The notes under the pieces: generated by a model | Told to the model about the DNA's origin: nothing | Seen by the model: only the letters and a program-made list of their open reading frames with translations | Databases searched by the model: none | Shown here: positions 1 to 8,642 of the stretch, one piece after another | Position numbering within the stretch: position 1 is the first letter of the stretch | Layout: each line of letters opens with the position of its first letter | Source of the DNA: an uncultured Hungatella sp. | GTDB taxonomy: Bacteria > Bacillota > Clostridia > Lachnospirales > Lachnospiraceae | Assembly: GCA_949879025.1 (NCBI GenBank) | Contig: CATLBO010000010.1 | Coordinates: 1 to 48,940, forward strand | Direction: 5' to 3' | Length of the DNA stretch: 48,940 nucleotides | Program-made: the position numbers and the translations under genes

Positions 1-656
1 GTAAAGCTCCATTCTTTGATACGGGTATAGGAAATATAGGTTATTACAGGCTTATCATCATCACTCCATGCGGCTTTTGTGGATAAAACGTACATATCCT
101 TTCCATCATAAGAGTATTGGTATCTCACGATACCGCCATCTGAATGTATCTCATAAACAACTGCCGAACCTCCGCTGCCTGCTGCGGCAGCATTTAAAAA
201 ATCTTCCAGTTTCGTATAGTTTTCCATGTTAGAATATAGTTCCGTTATTGTGACCGGGAATCCGGTGGCTTTTAATTTTCCCACCATCTGCTCCATGACA
301 TTATCTGCAATGACAACATTGGACGCACAGCCTTTATCTGCATTTTTATATAGCCCCAATATAAGCCCCATCATTTCTTTGCAACCTTCTTCCGCTTCTT
401 CTTTTTGCCTTGCGTCTATTGGAAGGTTATATCCTTTTTCCGTTTTATTGCCGTATGGCATAGAGGGATACCCGGAGGGTGTTTCTATCTGCCTGTCTGC
501 TTCCCTGCCTGTATTTTCTGCATATTCCTTCCCTCCGGCTTTTTCAGCATACTCGTTTTTCATACTTTTCCTGTTATGATTACAGGCGCATAACAAAACA
601 CTGCACATCAGCAAGGTAATCGGCAATATCCTCTTTTTCTTCACAATTGCACCCAA
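1..656 (-). CDS. Lipoprotein of unknown function (3' end outside window)
   Basis: An open frame runs from about 656 to the window edge, about 218 codons, with no ATG near its beginning. A TTG at 656 has a GAGGGGG ribosome binding site at good distance; a GTG at 644 is an alternative start. The N-terminus is basic, then hydrophobic, then reaches the lipobox LLCAC, so the product should be exported and lipid-anchored outside the membrane. The next ~60 residues are polar and probably a linker. Residues encoded by 444-484 (ETPSGYPSMPYGNK) come from a short repeat also present in the penicillin-binding protein gene. The rest has an alpha/beta look, but I do not recognise the family. It begins 31 bases after the stop of the neighbouring gene, so it is probably the last known gene of the transpeptidase operon. 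Confidence 0.75.
   Translation of the reverse strand, partial: MGAIVKKKRILPITLLMCSVLLCACNHNRKSMKNEYAEKAGGKEYAENTGREADRQIETPSGYPSMPYGNKTEKGYNLPIDARQKEEAEEGCKEMMGLILGLYKNADKGCASNVVIADNVMEQMVGKLKATGFPVTITELYSNMENYTKLEDFLNAAAAGSGGSAVVYEIHSDGGIVRYQYSYDGKDMYVLSTKAAWSDDDKPVITYISYTRIKEWSF
444..484 (-). repeat. Short interspersed repeat, copy 1 (in frame inside a gene)
   Basis: On the minus strand this reads AAACACCCTCCGGG, then TATCCCTCTATGCCATACGG, then CAATAAA. It matches both ends of the copy at 3283-3341, but is 18 bases (six codons) shorter in the middle. It is translated in frame in the lipoprotein gene as TPSGYPSMPYGNK. Confidence 0.7.
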
Positions 657-686
657 GATCTTTGCCCCCTCTGTACGCCTGGCGCA

Positions 687-1322
687 TTACCACTCTATTG
701 TGCCAAAATCCAAATCTTCAATCAGGATATATTCATCTTCTTTCCGTACAACATCTATGACAAGAGCTGTGACGATTCCATTCTCTTTTTTTATCCTGCT
801 GCGGGGAATGGAACTATCCCTTGACAATCCTGCTAAATCAAACCGCTTTTTAAATTCTTCTTCCGTAATCTTTTTCCCATTGACAAACGCCGCCTGTGGC
901 TTATATTGGTCATAAACCCCTGTTATATATTCTCCGTTATGGTAGGAAAGACAGGCATAACAGCTCCCATCCGAACCGCTATTTACAAGGATAATCGTGT
1001 TTTTCCTGTAATGCACTCCGTTCATACCGCCCCAATCCTCTGGTTCATATAAATCTGCAATCTTTTTAGCCATGCCGTCCTCATAGGTAAATATCCCTAT
1101 TGAGACATCATCCCCTATCATCAATTCAGGCACACCGTCATCATCAAAATCGTGTATCCCGATATAACCAATGCAAATATCACTGTCTGCCCGGTCAGGC
1201 TCCTGCCGGAAGATATATGGGTCTGCTAAATAGCTTTCCATGTTGCGGACAATCTCTTTATAGGCATCTTCCCATTCTGGTACGGCATACTGATTTTCCC
1301 CTTTCTTTCCGCAGGCTTCCAT
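687..1322 (-). pseudogene. Lipoprotein with an acidic DFDDDG loop, signal peptide lost
   Basis: The frame encodes 211 residues starting MEACGKKGEN. Such an ACGKK stretch is what normally follows a lipobox cysteine, but no signal peptide precedes it. In frame upstream there are only five codons before a TGA at 1343-1341, and there is no ribosome binding site at the ATG. The body has the loop DFDDDGVPELMIGDD, typical of calcium-binding VCBS/EF-hand-like loops of clostridial surface lipoproteins. I infer a gene whose 5' end was deleted or replaced, perhaps together with the repeat remnant at 1460-1494. It may still be translated, but would not be exported as a lipoprotein. It lies between the transpeptidase gene and the next lipoprotein gene, all on one strand. 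The specific function is unknown. Confidence 0.6.
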
Positions 1323-1459
1323 GTGCGATTGTTTCTGTATTCAGAAAAATTCCGGATACGGGAGTACTCCGTTTCAGGATATGCAATTTCAATCTGTCAA
1401 TAAATAGCTTTCATCTGTTATGATAATGTCCAGGCTTCCTAATGTATTGGTTTCCTCTT

Positions 1460-1494
1460 TTTTGCCGAATGGCATTCAGGTATCCTTAAGGGTT
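1460..1494 (-). repeat. Short interspersed repeat, copy 3 (degraded)
   Basis: Overlapping the stop codon of the penicillin-binding protein gene, the minus strand reads GGATACCTGAATGCCATTCG followed by GCAAAAAAG. This resembles the central and right parts of copies 1 and 2 (GGGTATCC..ATGCCATWCGGCAATAAA). It sits between the transpeptidase gene and the truncated lipoprotein gene. Confidence 0.5.
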
Positions 1495-3669
1495 CCGATT
1501 AAGCCAGCTTTCCAAAACCTGTTTGTCTTTTCCAACAACATAACCGCTTCCGCCTTTCCCTTTTACATCTTCAACCATGCTTACAATTAAAATCGGATTT
1601 TCTTCTGTTCTTTCCGCCGTAAAAATGGCAAACCATCCCAGTTCCGTACCCAAGGTGTCCTCTTTGGACACCTTGACTTCTGCAGTCCCGGTTTTCCCTG
1701 CCAGCAGAATATCTTCCCTGTGTGCCGCATATCCTGTCCCATGGAAATCATTCACTACTTTTTTCAACCCTTCTAATACGATGTCTGTATGTTCCACTGA
1801 AAAAGCATTTGGAATCCAATATTCAGTTTTGGTTCCCTGGCTATATAGAAGATGTGGCTTTATTACATTTCCCTCATTGCAAAAAGCCGTATAAATACAA
1901 GCCATGTGCAATGGGTTGATTAAAATCTGTCCCTGTCCGTACCCGCTGTCTGCCAGTTGTATTTCCGTTTCAATATTTTCTGTATTAGAATATTGGGACT
2001 TAGACATTACAATTTCAAATGGCAATTCTTCCTGGAAGCCTAAACGAAGCAGGGAGTCTTTCATTTCCTTCGAACCAATTTTTAACGCTGCCTTTGCAAA
2101 GTAAATATTATCGGAATAAATTAGTGCGTTTTCTAAAACAACCGGGTTATAGGCGTGGAGGGTTGTCACATGATACGAGCCCCATGAAGCGTCTTTCTGC
2201 CAGCTTAACCCTACATTTCCATAATCTTCATTAGGGTCAATTGCCCCTGACTCTAAACCGATTGCCGCAGTAATCGGTTTAAAGGTGGAACCCGGACACC
2301 ATACCTGCCGGAAACGGTTATACATTGGTTTGTTTTCATCCCCATTCAATGCCGCCCATTTTTCGCTGGACAATCCCATAATAAAATCATTGCTATCATA
2401 AGAGGGCGTGCTTACCAATGCCAGCACTTCCCCTGTGTACGGATTCATCGCTGCCGAACAGCTTTTATCTCTCTGAAATTGTTCATAGAAAGCCTTTTGG
2501 AGTTCTGAATCTATTGTCAATTTTATGTCTTTCCCATTTTCTACGATACGGCAGGCAAGCTCTTCTTTTTCGTTCCCATCCGAATCCACAATATATATGC
2601 GGCACCCGTTCTGCCCCTTTAGTTCTTTCTCAAACAATCCTTCTGCTCCGCTTCTTCCAATCACACTACTTGCCGTATAACCTTCCCCTGCGTGTTTTTC
2701 CAAATCCTCCGCTGTCACATTCTGAACATAACCAACCAGATGCGCCGCCGCATCTTTTAAGGGATATGACCTCACTTCCGTATCAGAAATCATAACCCCT
2801 GGTATCTCCAGCAGCCGTTGTTGCCTTTCATACTCTTTTAGCACTTCTTCATCCGGCTCTAATGACATCAATTCTATTTCTTCCACTTTCCGCAAGGTTT
2901 TGGCCGGGACAAAGGAATCTTCCTTTACCCATTTTGCCGATAATTTCTTCCCTATCTCTTCTGGATTCATGTCCAACAGATTTGCTATCTGCTTCAAAGA
3001 ATCATCCTGGTTTTCTAACCTCCCCGGCACAATCCCAACAGAAGACGCAGCGCCTTCCCCTGCAAGGACACTTCCATTCCTGTCTAATATTTCTCCCCTC
3101 TTTGCCTGCGTAACTGACACCCGTACTTTATCCGTTTTCGATAACCTTGGATAAATCAGAGAATCCATCCATACCAGTTTGTAGGTATCGTCGGTTTTTC
3201 GAAAAAACGCTTCATTCTCAAAACTAATCTCTCCAGCCACAGTATCAAAATCTGTCTGGTACTTCACTATATTTTTTGCTTCTTTATTGCCGAATGGCAC
3301 ATGTGGCCCAGAGGGTATATAGGCATACCCGGAGGGTGTTTCCACGTCGCAGGAAATAATTGTAACAGTCATATTTTGTGCGTCTATCCCCTCATAAATG
3401 GCAGAATTACGCTTTACAAAATCTTCTTCGCTGATTTGCCCGGAGGCTTCCACATCAATCAATTGATACATCGCTGTATAATTCTGTTCCTGAATATAAC
3501 CCATATATTTCAGCAAAACTTCTTCCGGCGTTGTCCTGTCTTGTCTTTTTCCAATGGATATAGCTGCACATATGGTTATTGCACTAATTCCCATACATAC
3601 CATAAGTGCCCATAAGATTTTATTTTTTCTTCCTCTATGCTTACTTTTCCTTTTCACATGAACCTCCAT
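1486..3669 (-). CDS. Penicillin-binding protein, MecA_N-type transpeptidase
   Basis: This 727-residue class B penicillin-binding protein cross-links peptidoglycan outside the cell membrane. A basic N-terminus precedes one membrane anchor (about 18-40). A MecA_N/NTF2-like domain (about 45-175) follows, then the dimerisation domain (about 185-370) and a transpeptidase domain (about 385-725). Active-site motifs are visible: STFK at 461-464, SDN at 519-521 and KTGT at 659-662. The layout is that of MecA/PBP2a and PbpC-like enzymes, which are often low-affinity for beta-lactams; resistance here is inference. Residues 111-129 are an in-frame repeat insertion inside the MecA_N domain. Two BlaI-like palindromes lie 30-75 bases upstream of the ATG, suggesting beta-lactam-inducible control, though no blaI/blaR1 is in the window. 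It is first in an operon with two lipoprotein genes. Confidence 0.93.
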   Translation of the reverse strand: MEVHVKRKSKHRGRKNKILWALMVCMGISAITICAAISIGKRQDRTTPEEVLLKYMGYIQEQNYTAMYQLIDVEASGQISEEDFVKRNSAIYEGIDAQNMTVTIISCDVETPSGYAYIPSGPHVPFGNKEAKNIVKYQTDFDTVAGEISFENEAFFRKTDDTYKLVWMDSLIYPRLSKTDKVRVSVTQAKRGEILDRNGSVLAGEGAASSVGIVPGRLENQDDSLKQIANLLDMNPEEIGKKLSAKWVKEDSFVPAKTLRKVEEIELMSLEPDEEVLKEYERQQRLLEIPGVMISDTEVRSYPLKDAAAHLVGYVQNVTAEDLEKHAGEGYTASSVIGRSGAEGLFEKELKGQNGCRIYIVDSDGNEKEELACRIVENGKDIKLTIDSELQKAFYEQFQRDKSCSAAMNPYTGEVLALVSTPSYDSNDFIMGLSSEKWAALNGDENKPMYNRFRQVWCPGSTFKPITAAIGLESGAIDPNEDYGNVGLSWQKDASWGSYHVTTLHAYNPVVLENALIYSDNIYFAKAALKIGSKEMKDSLLRLGFQEELPFEIVMSKSQYSNTENIETEIQLADSGYGQGQILINPLHMACIYTAFCNEGNVIKPHLLYSQGTKTEYWIPNAFSVEHTDIVLEGLKKVVNDFHGTGYAAHREDILLAGKTGTAEVKVSKEDTLGTELGWFAIFTAERTEENPILIVSMVEDVKGKGGSGYVVGKDKQVLESWLNRNP
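3283..3341 (-). repeat. Short interspersed repeat, copy 2 (in frame inside PBP gene)
   Basis: This is the longest copy, about 59 bases. On the minus strand it begins AAACACCCTCCGGGTATGCC and ends GTGCCATTCGGCAATAAAG, with partial internal symmetry (CCCTCCGGG and CCCTCTGGG units; central CACATGTG). It is translated as TPSGYAYIPSGPHVPFGN within the transpeptidase's MecA_N domain without breaking the frame. Confidence 0.75.
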
Positions 3670-3702
3670 TTACTCTCTTTCTTATCTTCATTGTTCCTAA
3701 TT

Positions 3703-3742
3703 CTTACACTGGTAAGATTTGATTTAAATATTACAACGGTAA
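3703..3742. promoter_or_regulatory. Two BlaI/MecI-like operator palindromes
   Basis: CTTAC-ACTG-GTAAG (3703-3716) and TTAC-AACG-GTAA (3731-3742) are two dyads 28 bases apart, each followed by ATTT. BlaI/MecI repressors bind TACA-NN-TGTA dyads in front of penicillinase or mecA genes. These sites resemble that pattern and stand directly upstream of a MecA_N-type penicillin-binding protein gene. The assignment to BlaI is inference. Confidence 0.55.
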
Positions 3743-4135
3743 GATTTAAAAGTCAAGCAGATTATGTGCTGATTATGATAATCTCACTACTTTCATAATC
3801 AATAGTTGATTCCGTTTCGATTTTGGCTATTCACAAAACATACCGACTGCCCCCTATTTACCATAGCCCTGATATGTGTTCCAAACAGATTGCCTAGGCA
3901 ACCGGAACACCGACCCACCTTCCGGGAGTGTTGTGGGTAAAATAGCAAGCGTTGCCCATGTCCGGACACATGGGCGGAATCCCCCATGCTTCCCTACCGT
4001 CTGTATGATGAAATTTCCATAGGAAAGTATCCTTAACCCCCTTTTAGGGCGTACAGAGCCGCCAAAAAGTGCACAGGAACGCCAGGTCGGGTAATAACCC
4101 CTCCTGGTAATTCCCTGCCGGGAAAGGGCTTATAT
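3743..4135. other. Intergenic region without a convincing gene
   Basis: Several short frames of 60-70 codons exist here, but none has a good ribosome binding site or a recognisable product. A small inverted repeat (GCCCATGT..ACATGGGC) lies near 3955-3976. The region separates the transpeptidase operon from IS remnants and is probably decayed mobile DNA. Confidence 0.4.
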
Positions 4136-4350
4136 TCAAGAAAGCATCGTGGAAATATGCATAACTCCCCATTCCTTCCTGTATGAAAAAGAATAGGGAA
4201 TTTTTGCACAGAAAAGAGCCTCAATATTTTTGTCAAGGCTCTGGTAAATCTTTCTATAATCCAGCTTTTTATAGGTGGAATGCCTGCCAGCTAAATACTT
4301 AGATTTATGGAGTGCTTTTCCGAGCCTCACATCCTTTCGAATCCTTTCAC
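4136..4350 (-). pseudogene. Remnant following IS3-type orfA (possible orfB start)
   Basis: Directly after the orfA fragment, the minus strand continues in another frame: a GTG-initiated stretch with MRLGKALHKSKYLAGRHST and about 45 further residues, then a stop. The junction contains an A7 run, the kind of sequence used for frameshifting between orfA and orfB in IS3 elements. The integrase (DDE) domain of orfB is missing, so only the first residues could be orfB and the rest is an unrelated fusion or decayed sequence. I did not recognise the last part. Confidence 0.4.
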
Positions 4351-4355
4351 TTTTT

Positions 4356-4832
4356 TTACAGTTCCATAGCCATATCCTTTTCTTCCAATTGACGCTTCAA
4401 ACGTAGGTTTTCGCTTTTTAAACGTTCCAGCTCATCCACTTCGTCATCTGTTTTATGATAGTCCCTTTTGTCCGTTAAGCCAGCTTCCCCAGCCGCATCA
4501 TACTTCTTGGCCCGTGAATAAACCTGGCGGTAGGAAACATCAAATTTTTTCGTTGCATCTTTATAACTGCGGCTATGGCTTATAAAATAACTGACAATCC
4601 CTTTGCGTTCCTCAAACGTTGTTTTTCTACGTGCTTCTGCCATATAGCCTCCTGTTTCGGATTGTAATCCTTAAGTTCTCTTATTGGCATTATTACCTAT
4701 AATCCATCGTCTTAAAATAGGACGGCTGGATATTCCATATCTGGCAATGATATTATCAACGGTGCCTTCCCCGTCAATATATTCCTGTGATACCACTGCT
4801 CTAAATCCAGGAAAGTGTTTTGAGCTTGGCAT
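4356..4832 (-). pseudogene. IS3-family transposase orfA, broken
   Basis: IS3-type orfA proteins bind the element's ends with helix-turn-helix domains. The first one reads from ATG 4832 (MPSSKHFPGF...) and stops at 4671. The second helix-turn-helix (RKTTFEERKG...SYRQVYSRAKKYD), ending in a leucine-zipper-like stretch (LERLKSENLRLKRQLEEKD), runs from 4643 to 4356. The link between them is readable only in a different frame (ELKDYNPKQE), so at least two compensating frameshifts have occurred. A likely terminal inverted repeat, with GATACCTCTAAGGT, lies just upstream at about 4875-4900. The integrase part is absent, so this is a dead fragment. Confidence 0.7.
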
Positions 4833-4949
4833 GAAAAATACCTCAAATGTAACAGATTTTTATATTTTATCTGTCGACCTTAGAGGTATCATATCATTTT
4901 GAGGTGGTTTGTTTTTGCTTTCATTTTTTGTAGAAAAAGAAACATAACT

Positions 4950-6150
4950 TTATATGGGCTGCAATACCTCTTTTACCCTGGCATAGTATATGTGCAAGAA
5001 TTTGTTTAGACCTGCAATTTTGGCTAATTTCTTTGGCTTTCCTTCAAGTTCTTTCTGAATAATATAATCATAAACGGCAGTGTCATGTTTTGGGCGTGAA
5101 GTTTTGAGGTTACGCATTACTTCGTAACCGATTTTAAGCAAATGTTTATCCCCCCTCTTGCTGATATGGCGGTTATTTGCTTGGAACTGCCCTGACTGAT
5201 ACGGAGGGGCGTCTATTCCGCAGTATGCAATTAAGCACCTGGCATTTCGAAAGCGTGTCACATCGCCTGTTTCAGCAATCAGGCGGGACCTGGTTTTAGG
5301 ACCAACGCCGCTCATGTCAGATACAGTCTGGTATTCCGGCAGGGTCTTTGCCAGTCTATCCATTTCTGTTATAATGGCATTGGTTGCCTGGATAGACTGT
5401 CTGAGCAACTGTGCACAGTTTGTTGCAGCAAGCTGTGTAATAGGGTTGTTTGGGCGCAGGGTCACTATTTGTGGGGCGGCTTCGTATATTGCTTCCCCAA
5501 TTTTTCTGCCGACTCTGTGTCCATTCTTTTTTGCCAGCGCTTCTATATCATTGATGAATGCTTCCCTGTCAGTTGTAAGGACTGTTTCAACATGCCAATA
5601 TTTCTCATAAATATCAAGCAGGAGGGCAAACCGGTTTTCTGCGTTTACCAGTGATTTTAACCCGGCAAAAGGTTTTATCAATCAGGTCGCTTAACTGGAT
5701 TTTCAACCTGGATTGTACTTGGACGTTTTTGCTGTACTTTCTTGATAAGAACAGCAAGTCATTGCGTGTGCTTTCCTGTGGTTGGAATTCCAACAGCCGG
5801 TTCCACTTTTCACAACAGAACATGGCTAATTTGACAGAATCCTTTTTGTCGTTCTTTGCCCTCCTTAAGTCCTCGTCACAAAATTTTTTAACAGAAAGGG
5901 CATTGGCAACGCAGACAAAGAAGCCGGCTTCCTGGAGAGGGAAGAGTAAAGAAAAGTGGTAGTGACTGGTTGCTTCCATGACAATTCGTGTTTCTTCTTT
6001 AGGGTAGTTGCAAAGGTGCTCCAGCAGCAATTGGACGCCGCATTGATTGTGCTGTACGTTAAATACTTTTTCCTGAAGTTTTTCTGTGTCGTCGATTATT
6101 GCGACAGTGCTTTTCCCTTTGGAAACATCAATACCAACAGAATAATTCAT
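4950..6150 (-). pseudogene. IS110-family transposase, one frameshift
   Basis: IS110 transposases are DEDD recombinases guided by a bridge RNA. The N-terminal RuvC-like half runs from ATG 6150 (ribosome binding site AGGAGGA) and shows GIDVSKG, an IVMEATSHYH motif and NDKKDSVKLA, which carry the acidic residues. The C-terminal transposase_20 half, with SGVGPKTRSRL, YCGIDAPPYQSG and SKRGDKHLLK, is in the other frame and ends at 4950. The frames join near DKTF/AGLKS. Dropping one T from the run of four at 5667-5670 restores a protein of about 400 residues, the usual family length. This is either an inactivating insertion or a sequencing error in a homopolymer; a programmed frameshift is less likely. 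Confidence 0.85.
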
Positions 6151-6345
6151 TATAAAATCCTCCTATTAAAACATAGATTGGTTCCATCTCTTAATCATAT
6201 ATTCATCCTGGCTGTTTACACGAACGCTCAAAGTATGAGGGACAACTTGCTTAACCGAATACATTATGACAAGGATGGTTAACTGTCCTCCCTTGCGAAC
6301 GCGAAGCTCAAGTGTGGTGCACGTTAACCAATCCTTTACATAATA
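6151..6345 (-). ncRNA. Possible IS110 bridge-RNA region
   Basis: About 190 bases upstream of the IS110 transposase have no frame of note. In IS110-group elements, the non-coding end before the transposase gene encodes the bridge RNA that specifies target and donor. Position and length fit that role. The RNA itself is not proven by anything visible here, and the element's left boundary is not defined. Confidence 0.35.
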
Positions 6346-6398
6346 AAGAAAAAGAGTATAAGATTCAAATCTGAAAGATTTAATTCTTATGGAGAAAA

Positions 6399-6429
6399 GC
6401 AGAGGACAAATCCTCTGCCTTTTCTTTAC
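6399..6429. terminator. Hairpin terminator
   Basis: GCAGAGGA-CAAA-TCCTCTGC, followed by CTTTTCTTT on the plus strand and preceded by A-rich sequence, so it could stop transcription in either direction. It separates the IS110 region from the recombinase block. Confidence 0.6.
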
Positions 6430-6523
6430 CTTATCTGGTACACATACTTATTATCCTTTTTATGGAAGTCTGCAAGTATGCCCCCAGCATACAAAAACCA
6501 CATTCACTAGCATTTCTCTCTTT

Positions 6524-6554
6524 TTCAGTTGTTCGGAAATTCCGAACAACTGAA
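6524..6554. repeat. 31-base near-continuous palindrome
   Basis: Arms of 15 bases (TTCAGTTGTTCGGAA and its exact complement) are separated by a single base. It lies 70 bases beyond the stop of the small gene that follows the serine recombinase. It may be a terminator or, given the lack of loop, a protein-binding site near the element's end. Confidence 0.6.
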
Positions 6555-6626
6555 ATTCCATCCCAAATAATTCATTAAACAGGTTCTTTTGTATCTCCAC
6601 ACCACACATCAACCACCGCAGAAACC

Positions 6627-6902
6627 TCAAAATACTTCTTTCTCCATCCTCTTTTTCCGCTTCCCTTCCTCATCCTCTACAAACACAAAATGCCTGTAAA
6701 ACTGCCTGAAACAAAGGATTTCTAGATATGTTTCCTTTGTATTCCCACCACACATTCTGTGTGTGTCGTTACGCAAAGATGAACACATTTCTTCCGTGTC
6801 GTTTTGTATATAAGAACACATTTCAGCGTCCAAATCCCCTGCCCCATCTGTTACAACTCCATCATCCACTGCATTATCCAAAAAGTCATTCTGAGTGTTC
6901 AT
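6627..6902 (-). CDS. Small acidic protein with MCS..NDT repeats
   Basis: Ninety-one residues, starting at ATG 6902 (MNTQNDFLDN), 35 bases after the recombinase stop and preceded by AAAGGGTAAG; an upstream GTG-type start at 6944 would overlap the recombinase and has no better site. Residues 28-52 hold an imperfect repeat: EMCSYIQNDTE, EMCSSLRNDTH, RMCGG. The C-terminus is strongly basic/acidic (EDEEGKRKKRMEKE). I recognise no family. Its position behind an integrase suggests an accessory protein of the mobile element, but this is only context. Confidence 0.45.
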   Translation of the reverse strand: MNTQNDFLDNAVDDGVVTDGAGDLDAEMCSYIQNDTEEMCSSLRNDTHRMCGGNTKETYLEILCFRQFYRHFVFVEDEEGKRKKRMEKEVF

Positions 6903-6936
6903 TTTTCTTACCCTTTCTACTTTTTGAAATGCTATG

Positions 6937-8625
6937 CTAACCAACTTTCTTATTCAAATTTTTATATCGGTTTTTCGCATCCGGAATGGTTCTGTCATCC
7001 ATACCTTTCAGCACAAATGTCAGCTTATATGGATCGACTATTCCATCCTCATTCATATCACCAACAATCACCTTTTCAACAATGCTCTCGAAAACTGCTC
7101 TGTCGAATTTATCAAGCATATCCGCCTCTGTAATACAGGCACGAATCTCTTTCATTCTCTGGCTGACATGCTTTTGTGCCTCTACATTTGAAGAATACAA
7201 CGAGCGTTCCCCTTTTGTCTGGTTAATCTTTCGTGTCAATTCATTATACTTTGCATCGTATGCCTCTTTCGTAATCTTATCATCTAACAGCATATCGGTC
7301 AATTTCTTTCTCTTTGATTCCAGCAAGTCAAGAGTTTTATTTACCTTTTGCAACTTAATGGCACTTTCATCATTCGATAATGTCTCCTCAACAGAATGGA
7401 TAACCAAATCCAGAACATCATCAAAGTTGTCTGCAAGTAGATGAAACATTTCAATGAAGGCATTTTCAATGATTGCCTCGTCGATTGACTTGCTGTGCGG
7501 ACAGTTCTCAATGCCAAAATTGGTAGCAGTCCTGCATTTCCATACCGGCTTTGTCTGTGTTGTTGTCTGATTATGGGCACGTCTCGTTAGATACTTTCCA
7601 CAAAATCCACATTCACACATACTGCTGAAAGCAAATTTCCTACTGTACTTCTTTCTTGTTCCCACAATGGACATTGCATTTTTGCGGTAGCGGCTCTTTT
7701 TAATCTCCTGTGCTGCATCCCATATTTCGGGTGAAACGATAGGCTCATGGTGTTCTTTGATATAATACTGTTCTTCTTCGCCCATATTTTCAAGCCTGCG
7801 CTTTGAAATCGGATCAACTGTAAAGGTTTTTCCCAGCCGGAGGTCTCCCTTATACTTTTCATTATTGATAATCGTCCTTATCCCGCTTTCTGTCCATTTC
7901 ACTTCCCCTTTCTTGTTCTTTCTTCCAAGCCTGGTCAGTTCCTTTGCTATTGTCGGCGCACCATACCCTCTTAAATACATATCGAATATTTCACGAACAA
8001 TCTCTGCCTCCCCCGGATTTACAGTAATACTCTTATCCTCTGGATGGTAATCATAACCGAGGCAGCCATTGAACCCCATCATTTCGCCACGTTTCATTTT
8101 CATTTTGATTCCCATTTTTACATTTGCAGATAACGATTCCACTTCATTCTGAGCAAGGGTGGAAAGCAATGCCAATGCCATCTCACTTTCCATTGAAAGC
8201 GTGTTAATATTCTCTTTTTCAAAAATAACCGCTATCCCCTTTTCTTTGAGCATACGGACATATTGAAGGGTATCTACCAGATTACGAGAAAATCTGGATA
8301 TGGATTTTGTGAGGATAACATCAATCATGCCTGCCATGCAGTCGTTAATCATTTTCAGGAAACCGTCTCTCTTGACTGTCTTAGTTCCTGTAATCGCTTC
8401 ATCCGCATAGATGCCAACCATTACCCACTCTTTTTCTTTGGAAATCTTCTCTTGATAATATGTTTTCTGTGACTGAAAGCTCTGTAACTGTTCTTCGCCG
8501 TCGGTACTCACCCGCACATATGCCGCCACTCTTTTTCTTTCAATCGAAAGGCCATTGCCAACCATATTCCTGCGTCTGATTCCGTTTCCTTCTACCGCTT
8601 TGATGACTTCCACTTCTCCTGCCAT
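6937..8625 (-). CDS. Large serine recombinase (site-specific integrase)
   Basis: This 562-residue serine integrase cuts and rejoins DNA at attachment sites to insert or excise mobile elements. The start at ATG 8625 has AAGGAGG nine bases upstream; longer reading would cross a hairpin leader. The resolvase domain (about 30-185) has YVRVS with the nucleophile Ser40 and ITGTKTVKRDGFLKM. A recombinase domain (about 200-310) follows, then a zinc-ribbon region with CECGFCGKYL and a downstream Cys pair, and a coiled-coil C-terminus (LLESKRKKLTDMLLDDKITK). Length and order fit TnpX/ICE integrases. It is the best candidate for the integrase of the conjugative element to the right, about 15 kb away. 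Its leader carries a 61-base inverted repeat. Confidence 0.95.
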   Translation of the reverse strand: MAGEVEVIKAVEGNGIRRRNMVGNGLSIERKRVAAYVRVSTDGEEQLQSFQSQKTYYQEKISKEKEWVMVGIYADEAITGTKTVKRDGFLKMINDCMAGMIDVILTKSISRFSRNLVDTLQYVRMLKEKGIAVIFEKENINTLSMESEMALALLSTLAQNEVESLSANVKMGIKMKMKRGEMMGFNGCLGYDYHPEDKSITVNPGEAEIVREIFDMYLRGYGAPTIAKELTRLGRKNKKGEVKWTESGIRTIINNEKYKGDLRLGKTFTVDPISKRRLENMGEEEQYYIKEHHEPIVSPEIWDAAQEIKKSRYRKNAMSIVGTRKKYSRKFAFSSMCECGFCGKYLTRRAHNQTTTQTKPVWKCRTATNFGIENCPHSKSIDEAIIENAFIEMFHLLADNFDDVLDLVIHSVEETLSNDESAIKLQKVNKTLDLLESKRKKLTDMLLDDKITKEAYDAKYNELTRKINQTKGERSLYSSNVEAQKHVSQRMKEIRACITEADMLDKFDRAVFESIVEKVIVGDMNEDGIVDPYKLTFVLKGMDDRTIPDAKNRYKNLNKKVG

Positions 8626-8642
8626 TCCTGTTCCTCCTTCCT

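Noticed and set aside
4033-4330. Two short minus-strand frames as independent genes
   Set aside because: They overlap each other, have no ribosome binding site and fit better as decayed IS sequence.
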